Positions 26,749 to 35,636 are shown, numbered from the stretch's first letter. The stretch: DNA of 64,000 bases from Oceanobacillus iheyensis HTE831 (GCF_000011245.1 NC_004193.1:1218501-1282500), one strand, 5' to 3'. Notes: generated from the letters alone by a model not told the origin. Made by a program: numbers and translations.

Positions 26749-26820
26749 TATAATTTCCTCCTAATAATACATATATATTGTATTTATATATTAACAGAAA
26801 AGAAATCAATACTAAAGTAT

Positions 26821-26860
26821 AAAGAGCACCTAAAACAATTGATTGTTTAGGTGCTCTTTA
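26821..26860 (-). terminator. Terminator of the DUF3813 gene pair
   Basis: AAAGAGCACCTAAAACAA and TTGTTTAGGTGCTCTTT form a long stem with one bulged A. A and T tracts flank it on both sides. Confidence 0.75.
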
Positions 26861-26876
26861 TATCATCGCTTGGAAG

Positions 26877-27068
26877 TTATTTTAATTGATTATGCTGTTG
26901 CAATTGCTGTTCAAGTTGTTGAAGTTGTTGTCTTTCTTCTGGAGAAGCTTCTTGATAGGCTGCTTCAATAGCTTGTTTTGCAGCTTGTTGCTGCTCAGCA
27001 CTAGATCCTTGATTACTTAACATATTAGTTACAGCATTTTTCGCCTTTTGATAAAGGTTATTTTCCAA
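26877..27068 (-). CDS. DUF3813 small protein, YitR-like
   Basis: A 63-residue hydrophilic helical protein, MENNLYQKAKNAVTNMLSNQ followed by glutamine-rich sequence (EEQQQAAKQ-type repeats, QLEQQLQQHNQLK). It fits DUF3813; in B. subtilis I place this family at yitR, near yitS-yitW, which agrees with the surroundings. The TTG start directly abuts the stop of the upstream gene (TAATTG), and the AGGAGGG is inside that gene, so the two are coupled. Function is unknown. Confidence 0.75.
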   Translation of the reverse strand: MENNLYQKAKNAVTNMLSNQGSSAEQQQAAKQAIEAAYQEASPEERQQLQQLEQQLQQHNQLK

Positions 27069-27218
27069 TTAAAACCCTCCTAGAGATTGGTTATCAGCAT
27101 CTTGTTGCTTTCTCTCGGCCTGTTCCAGTGTTGAACGATAGGTAAAGATCTCATCGTGTTGTTTTACTGCAGCAGCACCTTGATGGCTGAAACGTTTAGA
27201 TTTACTTCGCTTGCTCAA
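27069..27218 (-). CDS. Small basic protein upstream of the DUF3813 gene
   Basis: A 49-residue protein starting MSKRSKSKRFSHQGAAAVKQ and ending DADNQSLGGF. The reading frame is longer (to 27293), but AAGGGGG sits seven bases before the TTG at 27218, so I take that start. The N-terminus is strongly basic and the C-terminal half is charged and helical. I do not recognise the family. The stop touches the next gene's TTG start. Size, charge and setting suggest a small cytoplasmic or spore-associated protein, but that is a guess. Confidence 0.65.
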   Translation of the reverse strand: MSKRSKSKRFSHQGAAAVKQHDEIFTYRSTLEQAERKQQDADNQSLGGF

Positions 27219-27341
27219 AGTGAATACCCCCTTAAAAGAGATACTTGCTTTAACCATATTGAAGTAAAAAAGCGAACGTGATTTCACGCTCACTTATAGT
27301 ATAAAACGGATAAACAAATTTATAGCAGGAAACTAATGGAT

Positions 27342-28178
27342 TTATGATTGAATAACATTTTTTGATAATTGTAAGTATTCCTCTAGAAAAATACTTATTC
27401 CATCATCTTCATTTGATACGGTTTGATGCTTTGATATGGATACTAAAGAATCAATAGCATTGCCCATGGATACGCCAACACCTGCATAGTCAATCATTTC
27501 TAAATCATTATCCTCATCACCAAAAGCAATGATACGGTCTTTCGGTATATCATAATGCTTAGCGATATTCTGTAACCCTACTGCTTTATTCATGCCTTTG
27601 CGAATAATTTCAATAATATTCCAAGGAGCTCCCCATTTACGATGTTCAATTATTTCGGCATGATAGTCATCTAAATGGGATCTTAGTTCTTTAATATGAT
27701 CTTCTCTAGGATGAATGAGTACGGAGGTTGGATCTTCACTTAACTTGCTTTTTATATCACCAATAATATAACGTTCTTCGTTATCTTGAAAAACTTCTAA
27801 AATTTCTTCATTAAACACATCCATGTAAACTTCATCTTGAACTTCAGCCAAAATATTCTTCACCTGTAATTCGTAGGAAGCATCGATAATTTTGTGGGCT
27901 GTTTTAATAGGCATAGTAGTGTGAAGTGTTTTCCATGATGCATCTAATGGGTGATGCACCAATGCTCCATTAAAATTAACCATTGGTGTTTTTAAACCGA
28001 GTTCATGATAATAGTTAATACTTGCTCTATGTGGACGACCAGTTGCTATAACAACAATATGTCCATCATTCATTGCCTGGAGTAAAGTATTCTTATTGCG
28101 GGAACTTATTGTTTTATTATCTTTCAATAAAGTTCCATCTAAATCAACCGCAATTAAATGCTTTTGTTTTTTTGTCAT
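27342..28178 (-). CDS. yitU: HAD-family (Cof-type) phosphatase YitU
   Basis: A 278-residue Cof/HAD-IIB phosphatase. Motif I is AVDLDGTLLKDN, motif II IVVIATGRPH, and motif III/IV is AVGLQNIAKHYDIP with FGDEDNDLEMIDYAGVGVSMGNA. Proteins of this group act on sugar phosphates or FMN-like substrates; B. subtilis YitU is an FMN-hydrolysing member by my memory. A GTG nine bases upstream overlaps the SD GAGGTG, so the inner ATG is the start. It is divergent from yitV, as part of the yitU-V-W block. Confidence 0.87.
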   Translation of the reverse strand: MTKKQKHLIAVDLDGTLLKDNKTISSRNKNTLLQAMNDGHIVVIATGRPHRASINYYHELGLKTPMVNFNGALVHHPLDASWKTLHTTMPIKTAHKIIDASYELQVKNILAEVQDEVYMDVFNEEILEVFQDNEERYIIGDIKSKLSEDPTSVLIHPREDHIKELRSHLDDYHAEIIEHRKWGAPWNIIEIIRKGMNKAVGLQNIAKHYDIPKDRIIAFGDEDNDLEMIDYAGVGVSMGNAIDSLVSISKHQTVSNEDDGISIFLEEYLQLSKNVIQS

Positions 28179-28310
28179 TGTAATCACCTCATCTGAACTA
28201 ATCTTATCATTATTCAGTTAGATGTAAAGTGAAAAAGAGTTTACATTATTTGCATGAGTCGTTAAAGAAACCTTACAATAGAAGATAGTGAACGATGAAG
28301 GGGAGTAGAC

Positions 28311-29078
28311 ATGATGATTGGTATTTATGAGGAACAAGTAAATCAAATTCCATATTTACATATTGTTAAAAGTGAAAATTATAATATTGAATTACCGACA
28401 ATTATTTATTTTCATGGTTTTACTAGTGCGAAAGAACAGAATTTACCGATTGCATATATGTTAGCTCAAAAAGGGTTTAGAGTACTTTTACCAGAAAGTC
28501 TTTATCATGGGGAAAGAAGTAATGGCCTGACCGATAAGCAATTGCAAATGTCATTTTGGAATATTGTGATTCAAAATGTTCAAGATTTAGAAGAATTAAG
28601 AAGTGTCTTATTAGAAAATAATTGGCTTTTAGAGGACAAATTGGGTATTGCAGGTACAAGTATGGGCGGAATCACTACAAGTGCAGCATTGGCAAAGTAT
28701 AATTGGGTTCGAGCAGCAGCTATTATGATGGGATCACCTAAGATTACAGATTATGCAAATGCCCTTATTGGTAATTTTAAAAAATATGGGGAACTTCCAA
28801 TATCAGATAATCAATTGCAGCAATTATTAACAGAAATAGAAGCCATGGACTTATCTCGTCATGTGAATACTTTAGATCAACGACCTGTAATGTTCTGGCA
28901 TGGAGATAAAGATCCTGTCGTCCCTTTTGAGCATTCTTTTCTTTTCTACCAGGAAGTGAAGGATACTTACTTGGACCAACAGAATATTAAATTTATAAAA
29001 GAGCCCGGCGTAGGACATAAGGTAAGTCTTAACGGTTACCAAGAGGCAACAAAATGGTTTGAGAAACATCTATTGTAA
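28311..29078 (+). CDS. yitV: Alpha/beta hydrolase YitV
   Basis: A 255-residue esterase. The oxyanion region is IIYFHGFTSAKEQNLPIAY, the nucleophile elbow GTSMGG, the acid WHGDKDPVVPFEHS, and the histidine GVGHKVSLNGYQE. Substrate is unknown. GGGGAG precedes the double ATG. It is followed after 61 bases by yitW on the same strand, so the pair is probably an operon as in B. subtilis. Confidence 0.88.
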   Translation: MMIGIYEEQVNQIPYLHIVKSENYNIELPTIIYFHGFTSAKEQNLPIAYMLAQKGFRVLLPESLYHGERSNGLTDKQLQMSFWNIVIQNVQDLEELRSVLLENNWLLEDKLGIAGTSMGGITTSAALAKYNWVRAAAIMMGSPKITDYANALIGNFKKYGELPISDNQLQQLLTEIEAMDLSRHVNTLDQRPVMFWHGDKDPVVPFEHSFLFYQEVKDTYLDQQNIKFIKEPGVGHKVSLNGYQEATKWFEKHLL

Positions 29079-29139
29079 ATTAATTTTCTAAAATGATATA
29101 GTATGTTTAAATGGTATATAGGGGAAGGAGGGAATTATT

Positions 29140-29457
29140 ATGGATGAGGCACTAAAAGAAAACTTAATGGGCGCATTAGAAAATGTAATTGACCCAGAAT
29201 TAGGTATAGATATTGTAAATCTTGGTTTGATTTACGATGTAGATATGGACGATGAAGTCGAAGGTTTATGTGTGGTGACAATGACATTAACAGCAATGGG
29301 ATGTCCTTTATCTGCACATATTGAATCAGATATCAAACATGCACTTTCTGATATACCTGAAGTTAAAGAAACGAAGGTAAATATTGTATGGGATCCACCA
29401 TGGGGTAAAGACAAAATGTCACGCTATGCTAAAATTGCTCTAGGTATTCCAGATTGA
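29140..29457 (+). CDS. yitW: Fe-S assembly factor YitW (MIP18/DUF59)
   Basis: A 105-residue DUF59 protein: ENVIDPELGIDIVNLGLIYD, then MTLTAMGCPLSAHIESDIKHAL with the conserved cysteine, then VNIVWDPPWGKDKMSRYAK. The family (SufT, MIP18, PaaD) helps mature Fe-S proteins. GAAGGAGGG precedes the ATG and a strong terminator follows the stop. Confidence 0.92.
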   Translation: MDEALKENLMGALENVIDPELGIDIVNLGLIYDVDMDDEVEGLCVVTMTLTAMGCPLSAHIESDIKHALSDIPEVKETKVNIVWDPPWGKDKMSRYAKIALGIPD

Positions 29458-29458
29458 T

Positions 29459-29494
29459 TAAAAAACACTGCTAATTTCTAGCAGTGTTTTTTAA
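29459..29494. terminator. Bidirectional terminator after yitW
   Basis: AAAAACACTGCTA and TAGCAGTGTTTTT form a strong stem with A and T tracts on both sides; yitW and the MFS gene converge here. Confidence 0.88.
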
Positions 29495-29510
29495 AACGGT
29501 GACTTCTTTT

Positions 29511-30701
29511 TTATTGTACATCTGCAATGTTTACCTCTTTTTTGGAAGGTCTTCTATAGTAAAATTCGAAAAGGAATAGAGCTATGACAACTATTGCTGC
29601 AGCAACCAAGTATAGATTTGAGAAGCCAATTTCAGATACAATTAGTCCCCATACAAAGGATCCAATCGCAATACCTAAATCATATAGAATAAAAAAGGTT
29701 GATGTTGCATGAGAGCTACGACTGTCTGGAGATAGTTGAATAGCGATGGTTTGAAATCCAGGTAGAATAGAACCATAGCCTAAACCAATTAGTCCTGCAG
29801 CAAGTAGCAACATCCAGGAACTATTCGTTATACTTAATGCAATTAACCCCACTGAAAAGATCATTAAACAAGGTAATAATACAAATCTAGGTCCTTTCAG
29901 GTCAAAACTTCTACCAATAGATGGCCTAGTTATAAGCATTACCGCTGCAAAAACTAGGAAAAAGAAACTTGCCGTTGATGCAAGACCTATAGAGGAAGCA
30001 TATACAGATATAAATGACATAACGCTAGCATAGGATAACGAAACTAAACTTGCGATTATAGCAATAGGCAATGCTCGGGTCTCAATAAAATCATGTATAG
30101 AAAGACGCTGTCTATTATCATTTACTTCTACAATCTGTTCTTCAACTTGAACCATCATAGAGTTAATTAGAGCAACGATCATTAAAACACCTAAAATGAA
30201 GAATAACGTGTGAAAACTTACATATTGTATCAACGTAAGACCAATAAATGGTCCTAAAACAACTGCTACATTCATTGCCATAGCAAAATAGCCTAACCCG
30301 GCCCCTTTACGAGAAGCTGGAATGATATCAGCGGCAATCGCACCGGTCGCAGTTGTGATTATCCCAAACGAGAAGCCATGTAAAAAGCGTAAAGCTAATA
30401 GGGAAGTATAGGTTTCAACTAATAAATATAAAAAAGAGGTAATCATAAATAGAGCAACACTTATGATTAGCCCTCGTTTTTTTCCGATCTTGTCTAATAA
30501 TTTTGCAGAAAAGAATCGAATAATAATAGCTGCGAGTAACATCACTGTTACGACTAAACCACCTTCAGCCTCGTTACCTCCAAGTTGATCCATTACATAT
30601 ATAGGAAGAGTAGTTAATAACGCATAAAAAGATAAAAATATTAATAGTTGTACAAGAGAAATACTAATAAAACTTTTCGTCCAAATTTTTTCGAGATTCA
30701 A
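29511..30701 (-). CDS. MFS transporter
   Basis: A 396-residue major facilitator with about 12 membrane segments. The loop 2-3 motif is SAKLLDKIGKKRGLII, and later motifs include RFLHGFSFGIITTATGAIAADIIPASRKGAGLGYFAMAMN and GPFIGLTL, as in drug-efflux members. The substrate is unknown. The TTG start lies three bases after the MarR-type gene's stop and its SD (AGAGGTG) is inside that gene, so the pair is an operon. A MarR/MFS pair usually means an efflux pump controlled by its own repressor. Confidence 0.88.
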   Translation of the reverse strand: MNLEKIWTKSFISISLVQLLIFLSFYALLTTLPIYVMDQLGGNEAEGGLVVTVMLLAAIIIRFFSAKLLDKIGKKRGLIISVALFMITSFLYLLVETYTSLLALRFLHGFSFGIITTATGAIAADIIPASRKGAGLGYFAMAMNVAVVLGPFIGLTLIQYVSFHTLFFILGVLMIVALINSMMVQVEEQIVEVNDNRQRLSIHDFIETRALPIAIIASLVSLSYASVMSFISVYASSIGLASTASFFFLVFAAVMLITRPSIGRSFDLKGPRFVLLPCLMIFSVGLIALSITNSSWMLLLAAGLIGLGYGSILPGFQTIAIQLSPDSRSSHATSTFFILYDLGIAIGSFVWGLIVSEIGFSNLYLVAAAIVVIALFLFEFYYRRPSKKEVNIADVQ

Positions 30702-30704
30702 TTT

Positions 30705-31124
30705 TTACACCTCTGATGTTAATTTACTAAGTAGTTGATATAATAATTTCCTTTCATTCTGATCTAATTGTTGAAGCATATCATCATCAAACTGTTTCAT
30801 GGTTATTTTTACATTCGGTAATTCTTTCTTAGCTTCTTCGGTTAAATAAATCATCTTTTCTCTTTTATCTTCACCAGGTAACCTCTCTACCCAACCATTT
30901 TTTTCAAGTCTAGATAAAGTTCGTGTTACTGTAGGAGCTTCTATATTTAGGTATTTCCATATGTCTGTTTGCGTTAAAGGTCCTGACTGATCAAGGCAAT
31001 ACAGGATTGCCCATTGTGAGGCATATAAATCATATTTTCGTAAGCGTTGATTCATTTCTTTATTAAAATAACGATATTTTTGATTGTATAAGTGTAGAAT
31101 ATCTTTGCTCTTTATATTATCCAT
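30705..31124 (-). CDS. MarR family transcriptional regulator
   Basis: A 139-residue winged-helix regulator. The recognition region is LTQTDIWKYLNIEAPTVTRTLSRLEKNGWVERLPGEDKREKMIYLT, where the D-x-R beta-wing is well kept. It probably represses its own operon with the MFS transporter and responds to an unknown small molecule. AGGAGGA precedes the ATG. A palindrome just upstream (31139-31156) is a good candidate operator. Confidence 0.9.
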   Translation of the reverse strand: MDNIKSKDILHLYNQKYRYFNKEMNQRLRKYDLYASQWAILYCLDQSGPLTQTDIWKYLNIEAPTVTRTLSRLEKNGWVERLPGEDKREKMIYLTEEAKKELPNVKITMKQFDDDMLQQLDQNERKLLYQLLSKLTSEV

Positions 31125-31138
31125 GCCGTCCTCCTAAT

Positions 31139-31156
31139 TATTTACCTAGATAAATA
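31139..31156. promoter_or_regulatory. Candidate MarR operator
   Basis: TATTTACCTAGATAAATA is an 18-base palindrome with one imperfect position pair, placed just upstream of the SD of the marR gene, where a bound repressor would block transcription. Confidence 0.5.
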
Positions 31157-31267
31157 AATTCACTTGAACAATTCTATACCTCTTGTTACGTTATGTAAAT
31201 ACCTTTTTTGGGTTGGTAACCGAATTAAGCCTGTTTAAATAAATTTTTCTACCCATACGAAAAAGAC

Positions 31268-31298
31268 CTCAAAACAAGTTTAAGGTACTTGTTTTGAG
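31268..31298 (-). terminator. Terminator of uppP
   Basis: CTCAAAACAAGT (31268-31279) and ACTTGTTTTGAG (31287-31298) pair perfectly; on the minus strand TCTTTTTC follows. Confidence 0.8.
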
Positions 31299-31312
31299 AT
31301 CTTAAATAAGTT

Positions 31313-32141
31313 CTATAGGAATATTAATACGAGCACTCCGACAATTACACAGTAGTATGCAAAATATTTAAGGTTTCCATGTCGCATTATATTCATAAAC
31401 CATTTTAATGCAAAATAAGAAGCAATAAATGCTGTAATAAAAGCAACTAAATATGGTATCCATAATTCCTGAACATTTGGATCGCGTACAATATTTGGTA
31501 TTTCTAATATGGAAGACCCTAAACTAACCGGAATATATAAAAGGAATGAAAATCGTAATGCGGTATCTTGCTTCATTCCCATTAACATAGATGCTACTAA
31601 TGTAGCCCCTGATCTACTTATACCAGGTGTAACGGCAACAGCTTGTGCTAGTCCTACAATAACAGCATCTTTTGTAGATAAATCTCCTTCGATCTTTCTA
31701 CCGCGTAAGTTACGAATCATCCAAATCGCTGCAGCAGTTATTAGTAGTGTGATTCCAACTACAGTTGTACCATCTTCGCCAATAAATGCTCCAATCTCAT
31801 CACCAAATAGTACACCGACGATTCCAACTGGGATAGTAGCAAGGACAAGATAAACGACAAACATAAAATCACTTTTAGATTCTTTTTCTTGCTTGAATAT
31901 AAAGTTCCAACTATTTACTGCCAATCGGACTATGTCTTTACGATAGATTATTAATACGGCAAGTAAAGAAGCTAAGTTTACAAATATCTCAAATGATAAA
32001 CCTCTCGCTTCAATTCCAAATAGTTCTCGAAATATAATTATATGCCCACTAGAAGAGATAGGGATTGGCTCCGTGATACCTTGTACAAGTCCAAGAACAA
32101 AATAATGCACGATTGTCCAAAAATTTTCAAACACATTCATG
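31313..32141 (-). CDS. uppP: Undecaprenyl-diphosphatase UppP (BacA)
   Basis: A 276-residue membrane phosphatase that recycles undecaprenyl diphosphate to the monophosphate carrier for wall synthesis and gives some bacitracin resistance. The two active-site motifs are [17 protein letters not shown] and [18 protein letters not shown]; about eight membrane segments are visible. The ORF opens at 32269, but AAGGAG precedes the ATG at 32141 and the shorter form matches the family length. Confidence 0.9.
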
Positions 32142-32224
32142 ATTTTAACTCCTTCATTCAATTTCTGGGTTATTTTCACCACTCCAAATATAGATGCATA
32201 GGCTATCATGGAGGAGGATAAAAA

Positions 32225-32530
32225 ATGACTGATAAAACAATGTATGACCAATGTAACGAGCATATTCACTTATATGTATTAATACAAATGAATGATGGTT
32301 CTCAGATAGATGGCATTGTTACAGATGTGGATCAAGAAAATGTACACCTTGCAGTTCCAATTGATTACTCGCAAGAAAATAATTCGTATGACCATCGTGT
32401 TTTTTGGCCAGGATATGGTGGATTTGGGTATCCCGGTTTTGGATATCCTGGGTATGGAAGGAGAAGGTTTAATCGTTTGATTTTACCTCTCGCTGCATTA
32501 ACGGCAATAAGTGTACTTCCTTGGTATTAA
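32225..32530 (+). CDS. Small protein with Sm-like N-terminus and GYPG repeats
   Basis: A 101-residue protein. Residues 13-45 ([19 protein letters not shown]..) read like a small five-strand Sm-type barrel start, then [18 protein letters not shown] is a Gly/Tyr/Pro-rich repeat, and the end [18 protein letters not shown] is hydrophobic. Similar Gly-Tyr-Pro tracts occur in Bacillaceae spore-surface proteins, but I do not recognise the family and do not assign a function. GGAGGAGG precedes the ATG and a strong terminator follows the stop, so it is expressed alone. Confidence 0.75.
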   Translation: MTDKTMYDQCNEHIHLYVLIQMNDGSQIDGIVTDVDQENVHLAVPIDYSQENNSYDHRVFWPGYGGFGYPGFGYPGYGRRRFNRLILPLAALTAISVLPWY

Positions 32531-32535
32531 TAAGG

Positions 32536-32575
32536 AAAAACCCTTGCCATCTTTGCTGGAAGGCAAGGGTTTTTC
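32536..32575. terminator. Bidirectional terminator
   Basis: AAAAACCCTTGCC (32536-32548) and GGCAAGGGTTTTT (32562-32574) are perfect arms between converging genes. Confidence 0.88.
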
Positions 32576-32579
32576 AGTG

Positions 32580-32756
32580 TTATTCCGTTTTTTCTTTTAA
32601 AATGCCTTCCCCGAGTACAAATACTACAATAGAAAAAATTACTGTCAGAATGATCGCATTTTCAATCAAGAAAGGTTCTCCACCCATACTTGAGAGTACA
32701 TAAGAGACAGCGGCGGAAAGTAGAAATGACCAAAATATTGTCATTATGTATCGCAT
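32580..32756 (-). CDS. yjzD: DUF2929 small membrane protein YjzD
   Basis: A 58-residue protein with two hydrophobic segments (MTIFWSFLLSAAVSYVLSSM and AIILTVIFSIVVFVLGEGIL) and the linker GGEPFLIENA, recognised as the DUF2929/YjzD family. B. subtilis YjzD lies just upstream of the yjaU-med-fabHA region, the same place as here. Start is the ATG seven bases after GAGGTG; an earlier GTG overlaps that SD. Function is uncertain. Confidence 0.8.
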   Translation of the reverse strand: MRYIMTIFWSFLLSAAVSYVLSSMGGEPFLIENAIILTVIFSIVVFVLGEGILKEKTE

Positions 32757-32894
32757 TATTATACACCTCACTCATATTATCAAACTAACTTTAAACACAT
32801 ACAATTCATTAACAATTATATTCTAACACGTATTCTATTATTTTGCTTATGAATTATTCAAGTAATTTTTATTAAATAGGAAGGAGAGATAGGA

Positions 32895-33506
32895 ATGAGA
32901 GTATTGGTTGTTAACTGTAATAGTTGGGTAGGATATCATATAGTAGATGCGCTATTAATGGAAGAATTCTTGGTTGATGGGGTTGTAGATAATGATGAAC
33001 CGGGAAGTTTAGAGATGTTTTTTGGAAGAAATAGTCTATTTGAAGAAGTCACATTACAAACAACGAAATCCTATGATATCGGTATCATCACAGACGATTT
33101 TATTACTGAATTAGAACTGCCAAAAGGTGTGAAGCGATGGATTACTATATCAACGAACCGTGATAAAAGAATACAATCACGATCAGTGACAATGACTTGT
33201 ATCTATCCGTCATTATTAATTGGTGAATGGATGAATATGAATAAGCAAGGAATTTACAGATATGATGAGTTTATCCGATTTGATTCCGATTATTTTAAAG
33301 AACAAGCAATTTATATTACTGATTTTGTAAATGCATTATTAAAATGGATACAACTTGAAAAATTGCCAGCATCTTTTCAAGTTTTTCCTAAACAGGAAAA
33401 CATTTCGAACAAGAAAGTTGAAAAAATGGTATTTCTCCGTAAAAATAGAAGTATAGACACAATTATACAGTTATTAAAGAAACATTATGAACAATTTCAA
33501 CAATAG
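32895..33506 (+). CDS. yjaV: YjaV-like Rossmann protein
   Basis: A 203-residue protein with a Rossmann-like start, MRVLVVNCNSWVGYHIVDAL, in which the glycine-rich loop is degraded (N-S-W-V-G). The remainder resembles an atypical NAD-dependent epimerase without visible catalytic Tyr-Lys pair. It sits directly before med, the place of yjaV in B. subtilis, and I name it on that basis. AAGGAGAG precedes the ATG. The gene may share the med transcript (39-base gap). Function is unknown. Confidence 0.65.
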   Translation: MRVLVVNCNSWVGYHIVDALLMEEFLVDGVVDNDEPGSLEMFFGRNSLFEEVTLQTTKSYDIGIITDDFITELELPKGVKRWITISTNRDKRIQSRSVTMTCIYPSLLIGEWMNMNKQGIYRYDEFIRFDSDYFKEQAIYITDFVNALLKWIQLEKLPASFQVFPKQENISNKKVEKMVFLRKNRSIDTIIQLLKKHYEQFQQ

Positions 33507-33545
33507 ACTTGAAATTATTGTAAAAAATGGAATGGAGTGTGTTTT

Positions 33546-34508
33546 TTGAAGAAATTATTTATAGCAATTTTATTTATATCTGTATGCACTCTTTCCGCTT
33601 GTTCTTATTTTGAATCTGGAAACATACAAAATGTGGGTTTTCTTGTAGAGACGGATATTGATGAAAATCCTTGGACACAAACCGGATATGAGGGCATGCA
33701 ACAAATTGAAGATAAGTATCAAGTCGATGTGATGTACAAAGAAAATATTCAATCAATGCAAGATGTTAGAGTTGCTGTAGATGAGCTTGCTCAAGATGGA
33801 GTGAATCTTATTTTTGGGCATAGTAACATGTATGGAGAGTATTTCATGGAATTATCAGATAGCTATCCGGATGTCCATTTTGTTTATATGAATGGCGGTG
33901 AGGTGAAGAGTAATGTTACCTCTTTGAATTTTGATGGACATGCAATGGGATTCTTTGCAGGTATGGTTGCTGGACAAATGACTATGAATAACGACGTTGG
34001 AATCATTGCAGCACATTCATGGCAGCCTGAAATCGAAGGATTCTACGAAGGAGTAAAATACATTAGTCCTACGACAGAAATTGAGTTGGATTATCTTAAT
34101 GACTGGAATAATACAGAACTTGCTTTAAAAGTCTATGAGGAAATGAAAGAAGAAGGTGTAGATGTTTTTTATCCTATAGGTAATTCATTTAGTGAACCAA
34201 TTATTAAAAAGGCTCAAGAAGATAACTTATATGCAATTGGCTATTTGACTAACCAAACGGAACTTGCACCTGATACTGTACTTACAAGTACATTGCAGCA
34301 TATAGATCAATTATATCTGCATATTACTGATCTTTTTGACAAATCAGAATTACAAGGTGAAATTTATAATTTTGATTTTCAAGATGAGTTTGTTGGACTG
34401 GGTGAATTTAATGAGACCATTTCAGATGAATTCCAAGAGAAGATAAAAAGTGATATTCAGCGATTTAAGGAAACTGGAAATTTACCTAATGAAGATAATA
34501 AAAACTAA
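33546..34508 (+). CDS. med: Med lipoprotein, BMP/PnrA family, positive regulator of comK
   Basis: A 320-residue lipoprotein of the basic-membrane-protein (PnrA-like) fold. The signal ends in the lipobox LSAC. The fold is visible in VGFLVETDIDENPWTQTGYEGM, VDELAQDGVNLIFGHS, VTSLNFDGHAMGFFAGMVAGQM and VDVFYPIGNS. In B. subtilis Med raises comK expression by an unclear route. I choose a TTG eight bases after TGGAG; an in-frame GTG overlaps the SD. comZ, which follows med in B. subtilis, is not present; a terminator comes next. Confidence 0.82.
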   Translation: MKKLFIAILFISVCTLSACSYFESGNIQNVGFLVETDIDENPWTQTGYEGMQQIEDKYQVDVMYKENIQSMQDVRVAVDELAQDGVNLIFGHSNMYGEYFMELSDSYPDVHFVYMNGGEVKSNVTSLNFDGHAMGFFAGMVAGQMTMNNDVGIIAAHSWQPEIEGFYEGVKYISPTTEIELDYLNDWNNTELALKVYEEMKEEGVDVFYPIGNSFSEPIIKKAQEDNLYAIGYLTNQTELAPDTVLTSTLQHIDQLYLHITDLFDKSELQGEIYNFDFQDEFVGLGEFNETISDEFQEKIKSDIQRFKETGNLPNEDNKN

Positions 34509-34515
34509 ATTAATC

Positions 34516-34547
34516 ATACAAAAAGCTTAATATAGAGCTTTTTGTAT
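34516..34547 (+). terminator. Terminator of med
   Basis: ATACAAAAAGCT (34516-34527) and AGCTTTTTGTAT (34536-34547) are perfect arms. Confidence 0.7.
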
Positions 34548-34581
34548 TTCATTTGCAATTAGTATACGATAAGTTATTCAC

Positions 34582-34626
34582 TTGCTTTTTTGTTTTTTAT
34601 ACATTAAAATTAGTACCAAGTCATAA
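34582..34626 (+). promoter_or_regulatory. fabHA promoter with FapR operator
   Basis: TTGCTT (34582-34587), a 17-base spacer and TAAAAT (34605-34610) form a sigma-A promoter. TTAGTACCAAGTCATAA (34610-34626) closely matches the FapR operator (TTAGTACCTRGTCTTAA type) and begins at the last base of the -10, so FapR would block polymerase. Malonyl-CoA releases FapR in B. subtilis. Confidence 0.8.
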
Positions 34627-34667
34627 TAATTGATAGTAATTATGAGTATAAAGGGGAGAGCTGTGAA

Positions 34668-35606
34668 ATGAATATCGGTATATTAGGAACCGGACATTAC
34701 TTGCCAACAAATGTTGTTACAAATAATGATTTAGAAAAAATCGTAGATACGAATGATGAATGGATTCGTACTCGAACTGGTATAAGGGAAAGAAGGTTAG
34801 CAACAGAAGAAGTTGACACTTCTGATATGGCTTTTCACGCAGCTCTTGGAGCATTAGAAGAAGCAAATTTGGCGGCAGAAGATATTGATTTAATATTAGT
34901 AGCAACGGTTACACCAAACACATCATTTCCATCTGTAGCTTGTATTATTCAGGACCAACTAGGAGCGAAGAATGCAGCTGCTATGGATGTGAGTGCTGCA
35001 TGTGCTGGTTTTATGTATGGTTTGATTACTGCTAAACAGTTTATTGATACAGGAGCTTACAAACATGTACTGGTAGTAGGTGCAGAGAAACTTTCTAAAA
35101 TTACTGATTGGTCTGATCGTACCACATGTGTATTATTTGGAGATGGCGCAGGCGCAGCAGTAGTTGGTGAAGTAGGTGAGGGCAAAGGTATCCTTTCATT
35201 TGAGTTAGGTGCAAATGGTGCAGGTGCAAAAGAATTATATCTGAATCATGATGATCACATTATCATGAATGGTAGGGAAGTATATAAATTTGCAGTGCGT
35301 CAAATGCCAGATTCTACTGTAAACGTTATTGAACAGTTAGGTTTATCACGTGACGATGTAGACTATCTAGTCCCTCATCAGGCGAATATTCGTATAATGG
35401 AAGCTGCCAGAGAAAGGTTAGGTATCTCTGAAGATAAAATGGCCAAATCAATAGAGAAATTTGGAAATAATTCCTCTGCATCTATACCTATGGCTTTATC
35501 TGAGGCAGTAAAAGAGGGTAAAATAAAAGATAATGATTTAATAGTATTAGTTGGTTTTGGTGGAGGCTTAACCTGGGGAGCTGTTGCGCTTCGTTGGGGC
35601 AAGTAA
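34668..35606 (+). CDS. fabHA: Beta-ketoacyl-ACP synthase III (FabHA)
   Basis: A 312-residue KAS III that condenses a branched or straight acyl-CoA primer with malonyl-ACP to start fatty acid synthesis. The catalytic triad is Cys112 ([10 protein letters not shown]), His237 ([10 protein letters not shown]) and Asn267 ([10 protein letters not shown]). AGGGGAGAG precedes the ATG. It is followed by fabF, and a FapR-like operator sits on its promoter. Placing it as FabHA rather than FabHB follows the fabHA-fabF arrangement. Confidence 0.95.
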   Translation: MNIGILGTGHYLPTNVVTNNDLEKIVDTNDEWIRTRTGIRERRLATEEVDTSDMAFHAALGALEEANLAAEDIDLILVATVTPNTSFPSVACIIQDQLGAKNAAAMDVSAACAGFMYGLITAKQFIDTGAYKHVLVVGAEKLSKITDWSDRTTCVLFGDGAGAAVVGEVGEGKGILSFELGANGAGAKELYLNHDDHIIMNGREVYKFAVRQMPDSTVNVIEQLGLSRDDVDYLVPHQANIRIMEAARERLGISEDKMAKSIEKFGNNSSASIPMALSEAVKEGKIKDNDLIVLVGFGGGLTWGAVALRWGK

Positions 35607-35636
35607 CCGGTTATTTTGGAAGGAGGATATAAAACA

